Positions 34,492 through 45,274 of a stretch of 64,000 nt of DNA are shown here, piece after piece (within the stretch, counting starts at the first letter, position 1; each line of letters opens with the position of its first letter). The translations under genes were made by a program, and so were the position numbers. The notes below the pieces were generated by a model. That model was not told the DNA's origin. It was given only the letters and a program-made list of their open reading frames with translations, and did not search any database. Source of the DNA: Sacculina carcini (Eukaryota; Arthropoda; Thecostraca; Sacculinidae); contig OU696570.1 in assembly GCA_916048095.2 (NCBI GenBank), positions 5,943,518 to 6,007,517 of the forward strand, written 5' to 3'.

Positions 34492-34575
34492 CATACTTAT
34501 AAGCAATTTTTTCCTGTTATAATTATTATTATTATGCAATTTTTTCCTGTTATATTATTATTATTATCTTCCTGA
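34492..34575. repeat. Two-copy tandem 'gcaattttttcctgttat' + (ATT)n
   Basis: The motif GCAATTTTTTCCTGTTAT occurs twice, each followed by ATT repeats. Confidence 0.7.
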
Positions 34576-34624
34576 CTAAACCCTTAAATTTCGAAACCCC
34601 CATTTCTACATGTTTTAGGCGCTT

Positions 34625-34712
34625 ACGGTACTAGGAGCGAGCGCAAGGTGGTCATAGTGATTGCATACCACTCGGTTTGCCTGTAATTAGTAACAATAAT
34701 AATAAAAGTATC
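34625..34712 (+). mobile_element. Dispersed 3'-end repeat (GGCAAATCC family), copy 2, diverged
   Basis: Read on the minus strand it gives ACTAATTACAGGCAAACCGA and ACCACCTTGCGCTCGC, a diverged member of the family at 33871. Confidence 0.45.
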
Positions 34713-34729
34713 GATATCAATGGTCACAT

Positions 34730-35935
34730 GTGAAATTAGAAAAGCACGAACGTTATAAATAGCACGAGTGCAACACTGATGCACCTTGATCATCAACAGG
34801 CACCTGGTCCAGGAGCAAGGTGCACCACAAAAACACCAGTCGCATCAAGAGAGAAAGAGCACGAGAAGTAATGATATAAGAGAAAAGATACAAACAGTGG
34901 AAACAAAATCAGGTGAGGTGAAGCCAGAACTGCTCACGAACACCCGTCACCTATAGCAATAGTTAACAAGCGGAATGGATGATATAATAAAAAATATATA
35001 ACATCATAGGAAATTTATGATTATTGATTATTGAAGTATCTGCCATATCACCTGATACACCATTCAGCGTAAATTTATAATAAACTTTTCAATAAAACAT
35101 TTACATTACCTCATAAAGATGTATTGCGTTTGATAGTAAATATTGTGAGAGATAAAACGCAATTTTTAATTGCGATTGTGTTGATGATAAAGACGGACAC
35201 GAGAAAGTGCTGAATAATTGAGTTGCCCGGTCAATAAATATATACAGCAATGTTAAACCATTCGCCCGGTTCATTTGCTCACGCCCATGTTCAATGTCAT
35301 CTAACAATATAATTCCGATTGGAAAAATAAACCAGCAAAATGATGAGACGATGAATAAACACGATGAAAAAATTCTAGTATCGTATTACACATTGTCAAG
35401 TTGACGTTCGCATGCAAATGTACTTCACGACATACTACAGAACAGTAAGCAACGGCACAACAGTACGATATATGGAAGGTTAACTTCAAATTCACAGCGC
35501 AGGCTGCGGTCACGCAAACTGCAAATAACTGCATATCTACTGCATGTGACACTGGTCACCACGATTCTTCTGGCAAAATGTTTTCAAACAAATTCTGACT
35601 AAATTTGGGCTGCTGATTACGAAACTGAACTCAGATTTTTCCATCAGATAGGAATTTTGCGCTATATAAGTATATATCTATAGCTATATAAGTATATATC
35701 TACTCTTATGAGACTCACTCATTAGCCTATATATCAAAGGTGTCACGATCAAAGCAAATGCGTTTGGTATTACACGTTGTGTATTCAAAGTGAAGGAATA
35801 ACAAAGGCAACAATAAATGAAATACAACTAAAATTCTGATATAAAACATAAAATGCATACCTATATATGTATATATATGTTGCACAATATCAAAGGCAGA
35901 TTACAGTTATTTGAATATTGTTTTCTTGGATGAAT
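34730..35935. other. Intron stretch, AT-rich, nothing recognised
   Basis: Includes a GCGCTATATAAGTATATATC motif at 35649, which may be a LINE tail relic. No coding domain. Confidence 0.5.
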
Positions 35936-35959
35936 GAAAGATTGGCTGATGTACAGTAG

Positions 35960-36655
35960 GGTGGGTTGATTTTTAACTTTTTTGAATTTTACAAATGTCA
36001 AGGTGGAGATAGGTGCAGTTTTTCGCGCTGATTACAAATATGATAACATTAACTCGCTAAAGTTAACTAATTTTTCAGTAAATTAATTTGAAATTTCGAA
36101 AAAAGGCTAAAATAGCGCATATATAATGCCTACTGGACCAATTTTATTTTAATATTTGAATGTTGTGCATATGGTATGGGATACATGTAACCATGCTCAT
36201 TAAGAATTAAAAAAAGAAATTTTCAAGTTTAACCCAATTTTGAGGGAAATATTTTGAATTTGGGCGAAAATTGGAGTTTTACACATTTTAGTGATGCAAG
36301 GGAAAGGGTTACTTGATGGGTACATATAAACTTTATATTTGTTAAAGTAAAGAGAGATACAGTTTAATTTGCGCTGAGTAAGAATATCATAAAATTAAGC
36401 CTCTATCTTTAACCAATTTTTCAGCAAATACATTTGAATATATACAAAGGGCTAGAATTACGCATTTATCCAATGAGTTCTAGACCAATCTAAGTTTAAT
36501 ATTCCAATATTATGCAGACGCTATGGGATACATGTGAGCATGCTAATTATAAATATATATCAAAATGTTCAAGTCTAATGAATTTTTGAGGAAATTACTT
36601 TGAAGTACGGAGAAAACTGAAATTTGACACATATTAGTGATAGGCATTAGAATGG
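35960..36655. repeat. Diverged tandem pair, period about 343 bp
   Basis: Two units start near 36015 and 36358. Matching blocks include CTAATTTTTCAG/CCAATTTTTCAG, TATGGGATACATGT (both units) and AACATTTTAGTGAT/CATATTAGTGAT. Upstream is the 'agggtgggttgatttttaac' opening often seen in dispersed AT-rich repeats. Non-coding. Confidence 0.65.
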
Positions 36656-36779
36656 GTCTATTTTAACATTTTTCATTGTCAGAAACATTGTCATAACATT
36701 GTCAGAAATATTCTTTCGCTTGTACACCAGTGTAATCATTTCAAATTCAAAAGATAACTCAGCCGTCGCAAATGTATTT

Positions 36780-36958
36780 ACGCGTATTGGTATACATGCA
36801 CGTGTGTTCGTTTGTGTATGTGTGTGTGTGTATGTGTGCGTCTTCGTGAAAGATAGCACCAAATAACGGTACAGCGATACACGCCAACACGCACACACGC
36901 GGGCGACAGGATCATGAATTCAGCCATAGCCGTGATGAAACGACATGAAAGATATCAT

Positions 36959-36989
<31 letters not shown>

Positions 36990-37016
36990 GCACACACACA
37001 CACACGCACACACAGA
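36780..37016. repeat. (GT)n and (CA)n microsatellites
   Basis: GT-rich tract 36804-36840 and CA-rich tract 36959-37014. Confidence 0.9.
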
Positions 37017-37255
37017 TTGGCATACCACAGGTGCACCAAGAACCACTGGTCGTGAGAAGCAAGATAGAAGGTGACTGAGATGAGTGCGGACAGCCAACAT
37101 GCCAAACATCTAGCCACGATAAACACCGGCCATATATGCCAACATTTGTGCCTTGTGAAACTGTGTACTGTACATTAGGTCAAGCTGTATTCATGGCATT
37201 GTCTTCCAAGAATGTTGTCTTTCTGCAACCGGTACAACCATGGGTCCATGTAGAC

Positions 37256-37515
37256 CAGGAGTTCTTAACCGGGCTGCTCGCACCACTAGGGGGTGCGACC
37301 CTGGTTCTTAGGGGACGCGAGGATTCCTGCATTTAAAGAAATTAATGTTTTTTAAAGAAATTATGTTAACCTATGTAAAATATTTTTCCTGAAAAAAATA
37401 GTTTTGCTTAATCCTCTTAAAGGAGTTGTATGAATACACATTATTGAATAAATGAATATTGAATACTGCTGATTTGAAAGGGGTGCGAGCACTGAGAAAT
37501 GTTAAAAAAACACTG
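37256..37515. mobile_element. hAT MITE (TTCTTAAC family), copy 2, with exact target duplication
   Basis: The left end is CAGGAGTTCTTAACCGGGCT. The right end reads inward CAGTGTTTTTTTAACATTTC. Internal 'cgcacc' motifs match the copy at 4677-5572. An exact 8-bp duplication atgtagac flanks it (37248-37255 and 37516-37523). Confidence 0.85.
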
Positions 37516-37525
37516 ATGTAGACCA

Positions 37526-38180
37526 AGAACATAGAACTCTTGAGTTTTCATTTTCAAATTCACAACTATATTGAGCACCAATAACTTCAGCCATAAATAG
37601 AAGAAAATCCATGAATGTTTAAATCATGCAATGCCTTTAACGAATTCGCCCTCATAATACTCACCTACCTACCAACTGTACACCTACTGATGTGTATATT
37701 TCGCATCTAGCAATCGTGTATCCAGCACTTGCATATCCATCTGTCTGTCCTGGTAGCCTCAACTATATACAGAAATGAATGTTTGGATGAAAACCTCTGT
37801 CATTAGCTAGAGTTGAGCACCTACACTAATTATTTACTTTCATTACGATTCATTCCATTGCGTCCATCCATTTCATTTACTAAATCAAGCGATACTAAAT
37901 CAGGTTAAACACCATTTATGAGTCCGCCAGACAGATCATTGCGACCTGGACATCGCGCATGATCCACATGACACGAGGTCACAGGATTGACACCGTCCGA
38001 TTCCACCACGCCCCGTGGATAAATGTGTGATAGCACGCATGACCTTTATAACCTGTTGTGACCTTTCAAGCGCCCACGTGTCTGATCAACAGAGCGCAAC
38101 GACACACGGTTGACTTGGAAAGTGGCGAAACGCAGCGTTGACTATAACAGACACGTAAAGTCTCATTGAAAACCAAAATG
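37526..38180. other. Intron stretch, nothing recognised
   Basis: No coding or repeat signal. Confidence 0.5.
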
Positions 38181-38593
38181 CAGTGACCGAGCGTAGGGGA
38201 AGGTGGGACGGTCCGCCCCGGGCAGCAAGCTTTAAGGAGCGGCGCAAGAACTGCTGGTGCTTGCTGGACTTATGTTGGCAAGACGTTGAAATATCGCAAT
38301 ATCTCAGTCGCATTATATTATTATACTATTTCATAATTCCTGCTTTAACCTCAAATAACTAAGAGATGAACGAAGGCATGATCGTTTTAAAAAATTGATC
38401 TACGATTAGTTGTCTGGAAGTATGCACTATTGTAAGGGATTCGTCTTCAGCTACATCGACAAACGGACTTGCTAATTATCCTACATGTGTGTTGAAGCGC
38501 AGAGTTTTTAGCGGCAATGTTACAAAAAGGCATACGTGGTGTGGGTAGCAAAAAAGCACAGCCCGGGGCGGCAGTAATCTAACTACGCCACTG
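38181..38593. mobile_element. hAT MITE, 413 bp
   Basis: The left end is CAGTGACCGAGCGTAGGGGA. The right end reads inward CAGTGGCGTAGTTAGATTAC. Both ends then carry the subterminal CCGCCCCGGGC motif. Target duplications ccaaaatg (38173-38180) and cccaaatg (38594-38601) match at 7 of 8. No coding. Confidence 0.8.
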
Positions 38594-38633
38594 CCCAAAT
38601 GTCACTTTCAACATTGTGAAAATAGGATGAATC

Positions 38634-38691
38634 ACCAATGCGTCAGTGGTGTGAGACAATGCAATGCGAAGCACTGACGCCATTGGTCTAT
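38634..38691. repeat. Short hairpin
   Basis: ACCAATGCGTCAGTG and CACTGACGCCATTGGT pair (one bulge) around a loop of about 26 nt. Function unknown. Confidence 0.6.
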
Positions 38692-38693
38692 TG

Positions 38694-39490
38694 AAGTAAA
38701 CGTCGAACGCGAAGTGAAGCAAAACAGCACAAAATTCAGAGTTCGCTATAAAACAATGTTAAATATCCGGATGGACGACAATATGTCAACAGTGCATAAT
38801 ACGACACCAAGCCACCATGCTTTTTATCATCATTGAGTCCACTGGCTCAACCTAATTCGTCAACACATGAACCACAAACTACGAGGAACAATGTGATAAT
38901 GCCTAGTACACGTAGTTGGAACGCAATAACCCGAATGATAATCTGCTTACGACAGTAATGCGATCCGTGAAATTATATCATCACACCCTGTAAAAGCAGA
39001 ACGTAGGCAATACAAACGCCCTGATGGGATATTGTCCATTAAATCCTTGTCCCAAATCTATAAACACAAGTCCACTCTGCAACACGACCACTGCAACCCG
39101 CGCAACGTGTCAAGTCAATTGTTTGTAAACAAAGATGAATAACTGTGCATGTATGCATACATAACCAGTCGCATGTCCTTGTGATGCGATTAGTACTGTA
39201 GTTGACAGATGAGCCATTGATGATGAACATATTCGAATAGACAATTCAATTACATATACAGAACAAATGTGTCGTGACGCCTGTACTATGCAGATACAAA
39301 ATTATGCGGTGCAAGGGCACGATATATAGCAAGCAACAGCGAAGTATTCTGCCCAGTAAATGTGTATGAGGGCGTGTTCAAGCAATCACTTCCTTCACCA
39401 TTTTTAGGAAATCAATCAAGTTTGAACCTGCACCTCATCCTTTAGAAAATGTCACATGTAAGTGGCCATCCTCGAGTGAGGCATCACCTT
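38694..39490. other. Intron stretch, nothing recognised
   Basis: No coding or repeat signal. Confidence 0.5.
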
Positions 39491-39499
39491 CGACTTGGT

Positions 39500-39760
39500 A
39501 TTGACACTGACCGCGCGCGTGCAGCACAGGACGGCGAGAGCTGCACGTCGGCCATCAACACGCACAAGGTAGTGACGTCATCACGTCTCTAGCACGCGCG
39601 CACTTGTAGAAAGTATACTGTCGTTGTCACGTGCCACGTGAACTGTGCTCGCACACACGAGTAATTGACGGTTCACTTGCAGCGTGCGAGCATCGAGTGA
39701 GTGTCGTGTTGGAGAGATCGTTTCGAGAGTCATCAGGCAAGCGGCGCGTGCATACCCGCA
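39500..39760. promoter_or_regulatory. CpG-rich island with CRE and paired E-boxes
   Basis: A compact CpG-rich stretch in AT-rich intron. It contains a perfect CRE palindrome TGACGTCA (39573-39580) and two adjacent CACGTG E-boxes (39628-39633, 39635-39640), plus several GCGCGC runs. It could be a promoter or enhancer within the intron. The downstream plus frame 39963-40190 and an AATAAA near 40209 are not convincing as a gene. Confidence 0.4.
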
Positions 39761-41925
39761 AATGAGTAATGGCTCATTGACATGCTAACACCGACATTCA
39801 GTGCATTACGAACTTTCAGTGTGCTACTATGTTCAATCAACAAACAAAACAAGTATGTTCACTTGATATCGTGTTGTATGATGATGCATATACTCCGTAG
39901 CAACTTGAACTTGTGAAAGCGTGGGAGGTGAACTTGACTGAAGTACCGCCGTATTCACCTCTATGTTTTGTAACATTTCCATAACGATAAATTGTGCTTC
40001 TGCTGATGCTTGGACTTCTGCGCAACGTGTGGGTCTACATTGTAGATCAGAGCTTAACCCATTAATGCCGACTGGCAAGTTTACTTGCCACACACAAAAC
40101 TATAATTTAGGAAAAAACAGCAATGGAATTGTAATTGAAGGTGTTTTCAGGCCAGTCAATGATGTTCTACGCTTGAAAAGCATGGAGTAATTTCCGCTGT
40201 AGGCGATCAATAAACGGTGAATTATGTTGACGACTCAGCATTATAATAGAATCGGCCTTGACTTGGAGCGCATCCAACGCTCAGCTCACTAATAACCGAC
40301 AATTTTGTAATTCCGGGGAAAAAGCACACGACTCAATTTGAACGAAACACGGATCAAGTTCAACGAAAACCCCACCCAAAGAAGGCTGAAACAAACACCA
40401 AACACTCAGCCGAAATAAATAGTACTCACTGACCAATTATTCAACGTAATACAAATATAGTTAGTCCACAGGATGAGGCATGGTTGTATCCGTAAATTAC
40501 ACATCACGGAAAAAGGCAGTGACAGTGTTCAACATCATGTCTGATCATAACATCTAAAATGGTAACACTGCAAACAAAGGTGCTTAACCGATCGATTGAG
40601 GTACCTATGAAATGACAAGCATTTGATCGCAAAACCTTGGCTGATAATTTTAAACATTTTCCAGTTGTATCTCCATCCATCAGCTGAAAGCTCATCGCTT
40701 AAACCCTACTATGATACTTTTATTATGATATTTTTACCATGATACAGTTGCCAAACATATACGCAGATGCGATAAGGAGTGTCTGTTCCACACAACTGAT
40801 ATAAGGAGTAAGGCAACTGATCTACATAGAACTGGACCACTGCTCTGGATGACTATGACCCTTCATCCAATTTGCAAGCTGATAAATGCAGTATCTAGTC
40901 ATGTGGTCTCTGCGTCAACGGGATCAGCTTGGGTGACAGAAGCGTGATAAACAAGCAATGCATGATAATGCAAACAAAATGCTTCAACACTGAAACGTTC
41001 TTGAAAAGCAAGTTCATGCAAGTTCTTGAAAATCAAGCGACCGGGATGAGGCAGGTGTGTAAGGTAAGTGTATGCGGACCAACTGGAAGACCAACAAAGC
41101 TCCATATACCCTAATGAGACGTGACATATATACCGGAGCACAGAAACCGGTCCGACGCAAGATCGCCAACTGATTGGTGGAATCAACGTAACAACGAGCA
41201 TCGTCAATCCAGGGCCACTCTTTCAATCACAGCTAAGCAAACACGCACACCTTTAGAGATTGAGTGTGCAACAGCCAGCCTGCCGGGTGGGTTTTTTGCC
41301 GGCTGGATAACCGATAGAAATTGACATGCAGTGACACCGGTTTTTCTAGTCGGTACACGAGCACACCAACACAGATGCAAACAAGCACATTGCGCGCACG
41401 AGTACAAGAGCACAAACTATGCATCGGTTCACTGCCCGCCTTGTAACATTGTATTCCAGTAACATAGCAGTGTGAACAAACAGAACATTGCACACTTGAC
41501 TCAAAGCCAGATATCACACACATGCGGACCCTATACATACATGTCCACGCCTACGCATTGCACGTCGACACCCAATAGATGATGACGCCTTGTCAATCAC
41601 CAAGGAGTGTTTGACACTTGATCATATAAAAACTGCAGCAATCAAGTGACAACATGATTCATATCTGTACAAGAACAGATGTGTGCTGCAAAATAACGTT
41701 TTCTGCATGAATCAAACTCCTACAGACTCAAGAAAAATTCGGCTTAGAGAAAAACTACCCGAGATATATCCCAAAATGTTGTACCAAATCTTAATGAAAG
41801 CAGACCAGAAACTGGTACGGTTCAAGACTGGCAATAACTAGAAACACAGGAGTATGACGCTAAGCATCGACTACTTGTCTCGCGCAGTGCATTCATTGTC
41901 GCCATTGTCATCGACGTCAAAGCGC
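39761..41925. other. Intron stretch, nothing recognised
   Basis: Contains 'ggcaagtttacttgcc' (40073-40088), a short palindrome near a TTAACCCATTAATGCCG motif that may be a MITE end. Otherwise no signal. Confidence 0.45.
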
Positions 41926-41929
41926 TGCT

Positions 41930-42300
41930 TTAGAAAGTGGCAGTGTGAGAGACCGGCAAGCCTGCCAAGCCGAATATAAACGCAGCACACGGCGGAAAAT
42001 CAACAACAACGCGCTCCGCCAATAACAACAATAACTCAAGCAGCACGGGCGTGGATAGGTGTGCGCGCGTGTGTGAGCCGCGTGTCTAGTGATTGCAGCG
42101 AAGACTGCAACGAAACAACGAAGACGCCAATGAACGGCACTTGCCGGTGGCGCTCACTGATCGACGACGAGAAAGTGACGACCACCGACTGCCCGGGACC
42201 TGCCTCTTGTAGCGTCGCTCCGAGACAGAAAGAGGAAGAGGGAGTAAGAGTGGCAAAGAGAGACCGCTGGAGGAAGAAGTCAGCGTGATGTTCCGCTGAA
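41930..42300 (+). promoter_or_regulatory. GC-rich island with TATA box and short open frame
   Basis: A TATAAA (41975-41980) stands at the head of a 300-bp GC-rich, CpG-containing stretch. An open frame of 75 codons (42061-42288) begins MRACVSRVSSDCSEDC and ends WRKKSA. I do not recognise it, and the opposite strand is also open. Exon-like composition suggests a first exon or promoter; the coding claim is weak. Confidence 0.3.
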
Positions 42301-42940
42301 GCGCAGAAGGAAAAGACGCACATGCACGATTAACGACATGCGGACATGCTCATAAGCACACACTCAATATTTCTGTTTCACACACACACGCAAATCACAC
42401 ACGTAGAAAAGTTTCCTTATTAAGCACACTGGAGCACATACAATGCACTTGCAGTCACACAATGTGAGGAAAATGTGTGATTATACAGCAACGGACCATA
42501 TAAAGCAACCACAAGAGCACATAGACTATTTAGAAAACATCTGAAAATAAGTAGTTGTTTTGAGCCTGGGTTCGATCTAGCCAAAGGGTTCGGTGAGGCA
42601 GTTTCAGGGATTCGACGGTTTAGTTCACTTACTCGTATGATTCGTGACATTAAGATTAGACATATATATTTATGATTAAATTAAAGATATTAAAGATATT
42701 ATCATATTTTAGATATCATATTTTATCATTAGATATTATCAATATTCAAGATTAATTATTAGACATTAAGATCTGCTTGGCCATCATTGGCTGCAGCTAA
42801 TCATGCCACATTGACTGGCCTTGATATTTGTGCTGCAAGGAACTCGGTCCACTCAGTAGTCTACTTGTGACTATCTTGATCATAAGGGATGTGATTTTTC
42901 TTAAAATACTTCATTTAGGAAGGGTTCGATTAATGCATAT
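42301..42940. other. Intron stretch, nothing recognised
   Basis: AT-rich with ATTATCATATTTTA-like repeats at 42690-42760. Confidence 0.5.
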
Positions 42941-42949
42941 ATGGAACTT

Positions 42950-43552
42950 GTGGGGTTTAGTACCTACAGTAGGGTTAAGAACCACAGGCCCAGGGGCCGT
43001 CTTCCAATTGATATATTGGGCAACATAAGACAGTCAGATACCGAGGGCGCCAACCGATGACCGTGAATTCACGGTCATACGAATTATAATTCGTATAGAT
43101 CATGGCTATCAACCAAGCGGCCCTCCAATTTATTTGAGGCACTATACAAAAATGCCTGATCCTCTTGTTTAGTTGTACATGAGCTTTTTACTTGTACTGT
43201 TTAGTTGTAACGACATTTGTATATAAGACGGATGTTAAGTTGCATTATTTATTCCTTCATTTGATTATTTTGGCCAATATTATTATACGGTTCTATTGTA
43301 TTGTTATCTTAATCAGTATGTTGCACAATTGTGTATATGAATTCTACTTAGACTTTTGATTCCTTGGTTTCATTATAATTCTGTATATTTTGCTTCTTTT
43401 TCATTCACTTTACTCTTCCGGATTGAATATAAATTTGTCCAACGTTATCTATACGTTGTGGATGCCTCCGGTAAATAGGACCACAGCAAGGTAGTAAAAG
43501 TGCTTGCACTCTTCCTATGGCACTGGATTTGCATGTAATTAATAATAATACC
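42950..43552 (+). mobile_element. LINE-like 3' region ending in the GGCAAATCC-family tail, copy 3
   Basis: The 3' 90 bp (43462-43552) read on the minus strand give AATTACATGCAAATCCAGTG, AAGAGTGCAAGCACTTTTAC and a (TAT)n tail, matching the family at 33871 and 59969. The upstream part is non-coding, 3'-UTR-like, and holds two perfect palindromes. The left limit is a guess. Confidence 0.45.
43057..43096. repeat. Two overlapping perfect palindromes
   Basis: A 22-bp palindrome centred on GAATTC (43057-43078, half-site ATGACCGTGAA) overlaps by two bases a 20-bp palindrome ATACGAATTATAATTCGTAT (43077-43096). Both are perfect. Confidence 0.95.
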
Positions 43553-43564
43553 AATAATCATATA

Positions 43565-44650
43565 CCAACTTATATACTACTTTATTACTACTTACGCTTA
43601 TTAAATATATTATTTTGTTTTGCCGAGTGAGGAAGCAACAAGCACAATAATATTAAGTTGAGAAACACTGCCACAAACATTGTTTCATCGTAAACAGGGT
43701 TGAGATGCGTATAGCCCGTATGTCAATTATCTATGATAAGAATGACTCATCTAATCCTTCGAACTTGAGACTCCTGGTATAGACCCAATTAGACGCTGGC
43801 ACCACGATAGCCTGACCTAGCCGACGTATTGAATGACACACACTGAAGACTCGATTCACCTCCACAGATGCAAATCCACAAGGCAACCAATTGAAAATAT
43901 ACGCCTTCGCGGGTTCAAACCTATAAAGAACGTGATGATTGAAAACTAGATCCGCGACGGTTATATCTGGCCTCATACGTCTAAAGGAGAAAACTACTAC
44001 AATGTATCCGTACCTGATTAGACTGACACTACTACGCGGTGATATAAACTAATACCTCGGACCATTCTCAAGACAGCAGAACTTCCGTGCGTGTAGCTCG
44101 AGGAGTGTAACCGCACAAGTGATAAGTGATCAGTGAGAGTGACATCTGGAGAACGAGAGTAGGAAACATTCTGTAAGCGATTCGCAGCACAGGGTCACCG
44201 GATGAGAGTTCCAGAAACCTGGTGACCGAAATGACCGTTGGTAGTCACTTGATGGTCACCGATGCTGCAGTGAAAGTCCGTCCGCACGTGGATATTCGAA
44301 GGACAACTATACGCTGAGAAGCTCATAGGACGGGACAGAGTCAAGAGCAAAATAATAACCGTTGTGTGACGCAGAGAAACCAGCGACTCGCCGGTGCCAT
44401 CAATGTGACCAAGGACGCATCCTTCAATCATTCGTATACACACACACACACACACACACACGGACAAACATATCGCATATGACACATGCAAACAACACAA
44501 ATCAAACAGCCGAATGCTAGGAATTACAGAGGCCGATAGAGCTTTTGTATCACTCATACATCAGTGGAATGCTTTGAAATTAAGCAGATCTAATTGGACA
44601 AATTTACAGCAATAACAGAAGCCAAGGTCATAACAATGTAATAGAAAAAG
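43565..44650. other. Intron stretch, nothing recognised
   Basis: CA tract at 44440-44461. Otherwise no signal. Confidence 0.5.
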
Positions 44651-45266
44651 CAGGGTTTGAAAAAACCGGGTTAAAAAAACACACAACATTGTTTAAAAAA
44701 AAATAAATGTACACACAGGATCTTGACTTTCACCTTGTAGCATCTATAGGCAACGGAAGTTCTAAACCGCTTCCAATTGCGAAATCAGTCGATTTTAAAC
44801 ACCCACATATGTTTGCAAAGTCTAAATCCAAATACACAGTGGCCTTATTTATGAAAACCTAGTGGCTAAAAATCGTTTTGTCCATGGAAGTTAATTCATG
44901 TTTGTTGGCAGAGTAAACACATTTATTTTCAACTCAGAGGTTTATAAAAATAGTGTTTTTCATAGAAACTCAAATGTTTTGTCATAGAATATAAGATCTC
45001 TCATAAATACCAACTACAATGCTTCCCCAGCAAAAACCAAAAATGTTAATAAAAATGTTTCCCATATCGTGCAAACCCATAAAATCATGTCAACAAGTAA
45101 TATTTATGAAGATTTAAAACTGTATTAATGAGCTCAATACTTATTCTGAAACTATTTGCTCATTTCTATATGAGAAAATTAATTTATGTCAAAAAAAAAT
45201 TAAAAAAAAGTTTTTTGTATAAAAAACCACTAGGTTTAAACCAAGGTTTAAACCAAACAAACCCTG
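44651..45266. mobile_element. hAT-like MITE with TTTAAACC subterminal repeats
   Basis: The left end is CAGGGTTTGAAAAAACCGGG. The right end reads inward CAGGGTTTGTTTGGTTTAAA, with CCAAGGTTTAAACC repeats next to it. 8-bp flanks agaaaaag (44643-44650) and gaaaaaag (45267-45274) match at 6 of 8, though they are low-complexity. No coding. Confidence 0.65.
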
Positions 45267-45274
45267 GAAAAAAG

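Noticed and set aside
39963..40190. 75-codon plus-strand gene with AATAAA downstream
   Set aside because: No domain, poor start context and AT-rich codon use unlike the confirmed exons.
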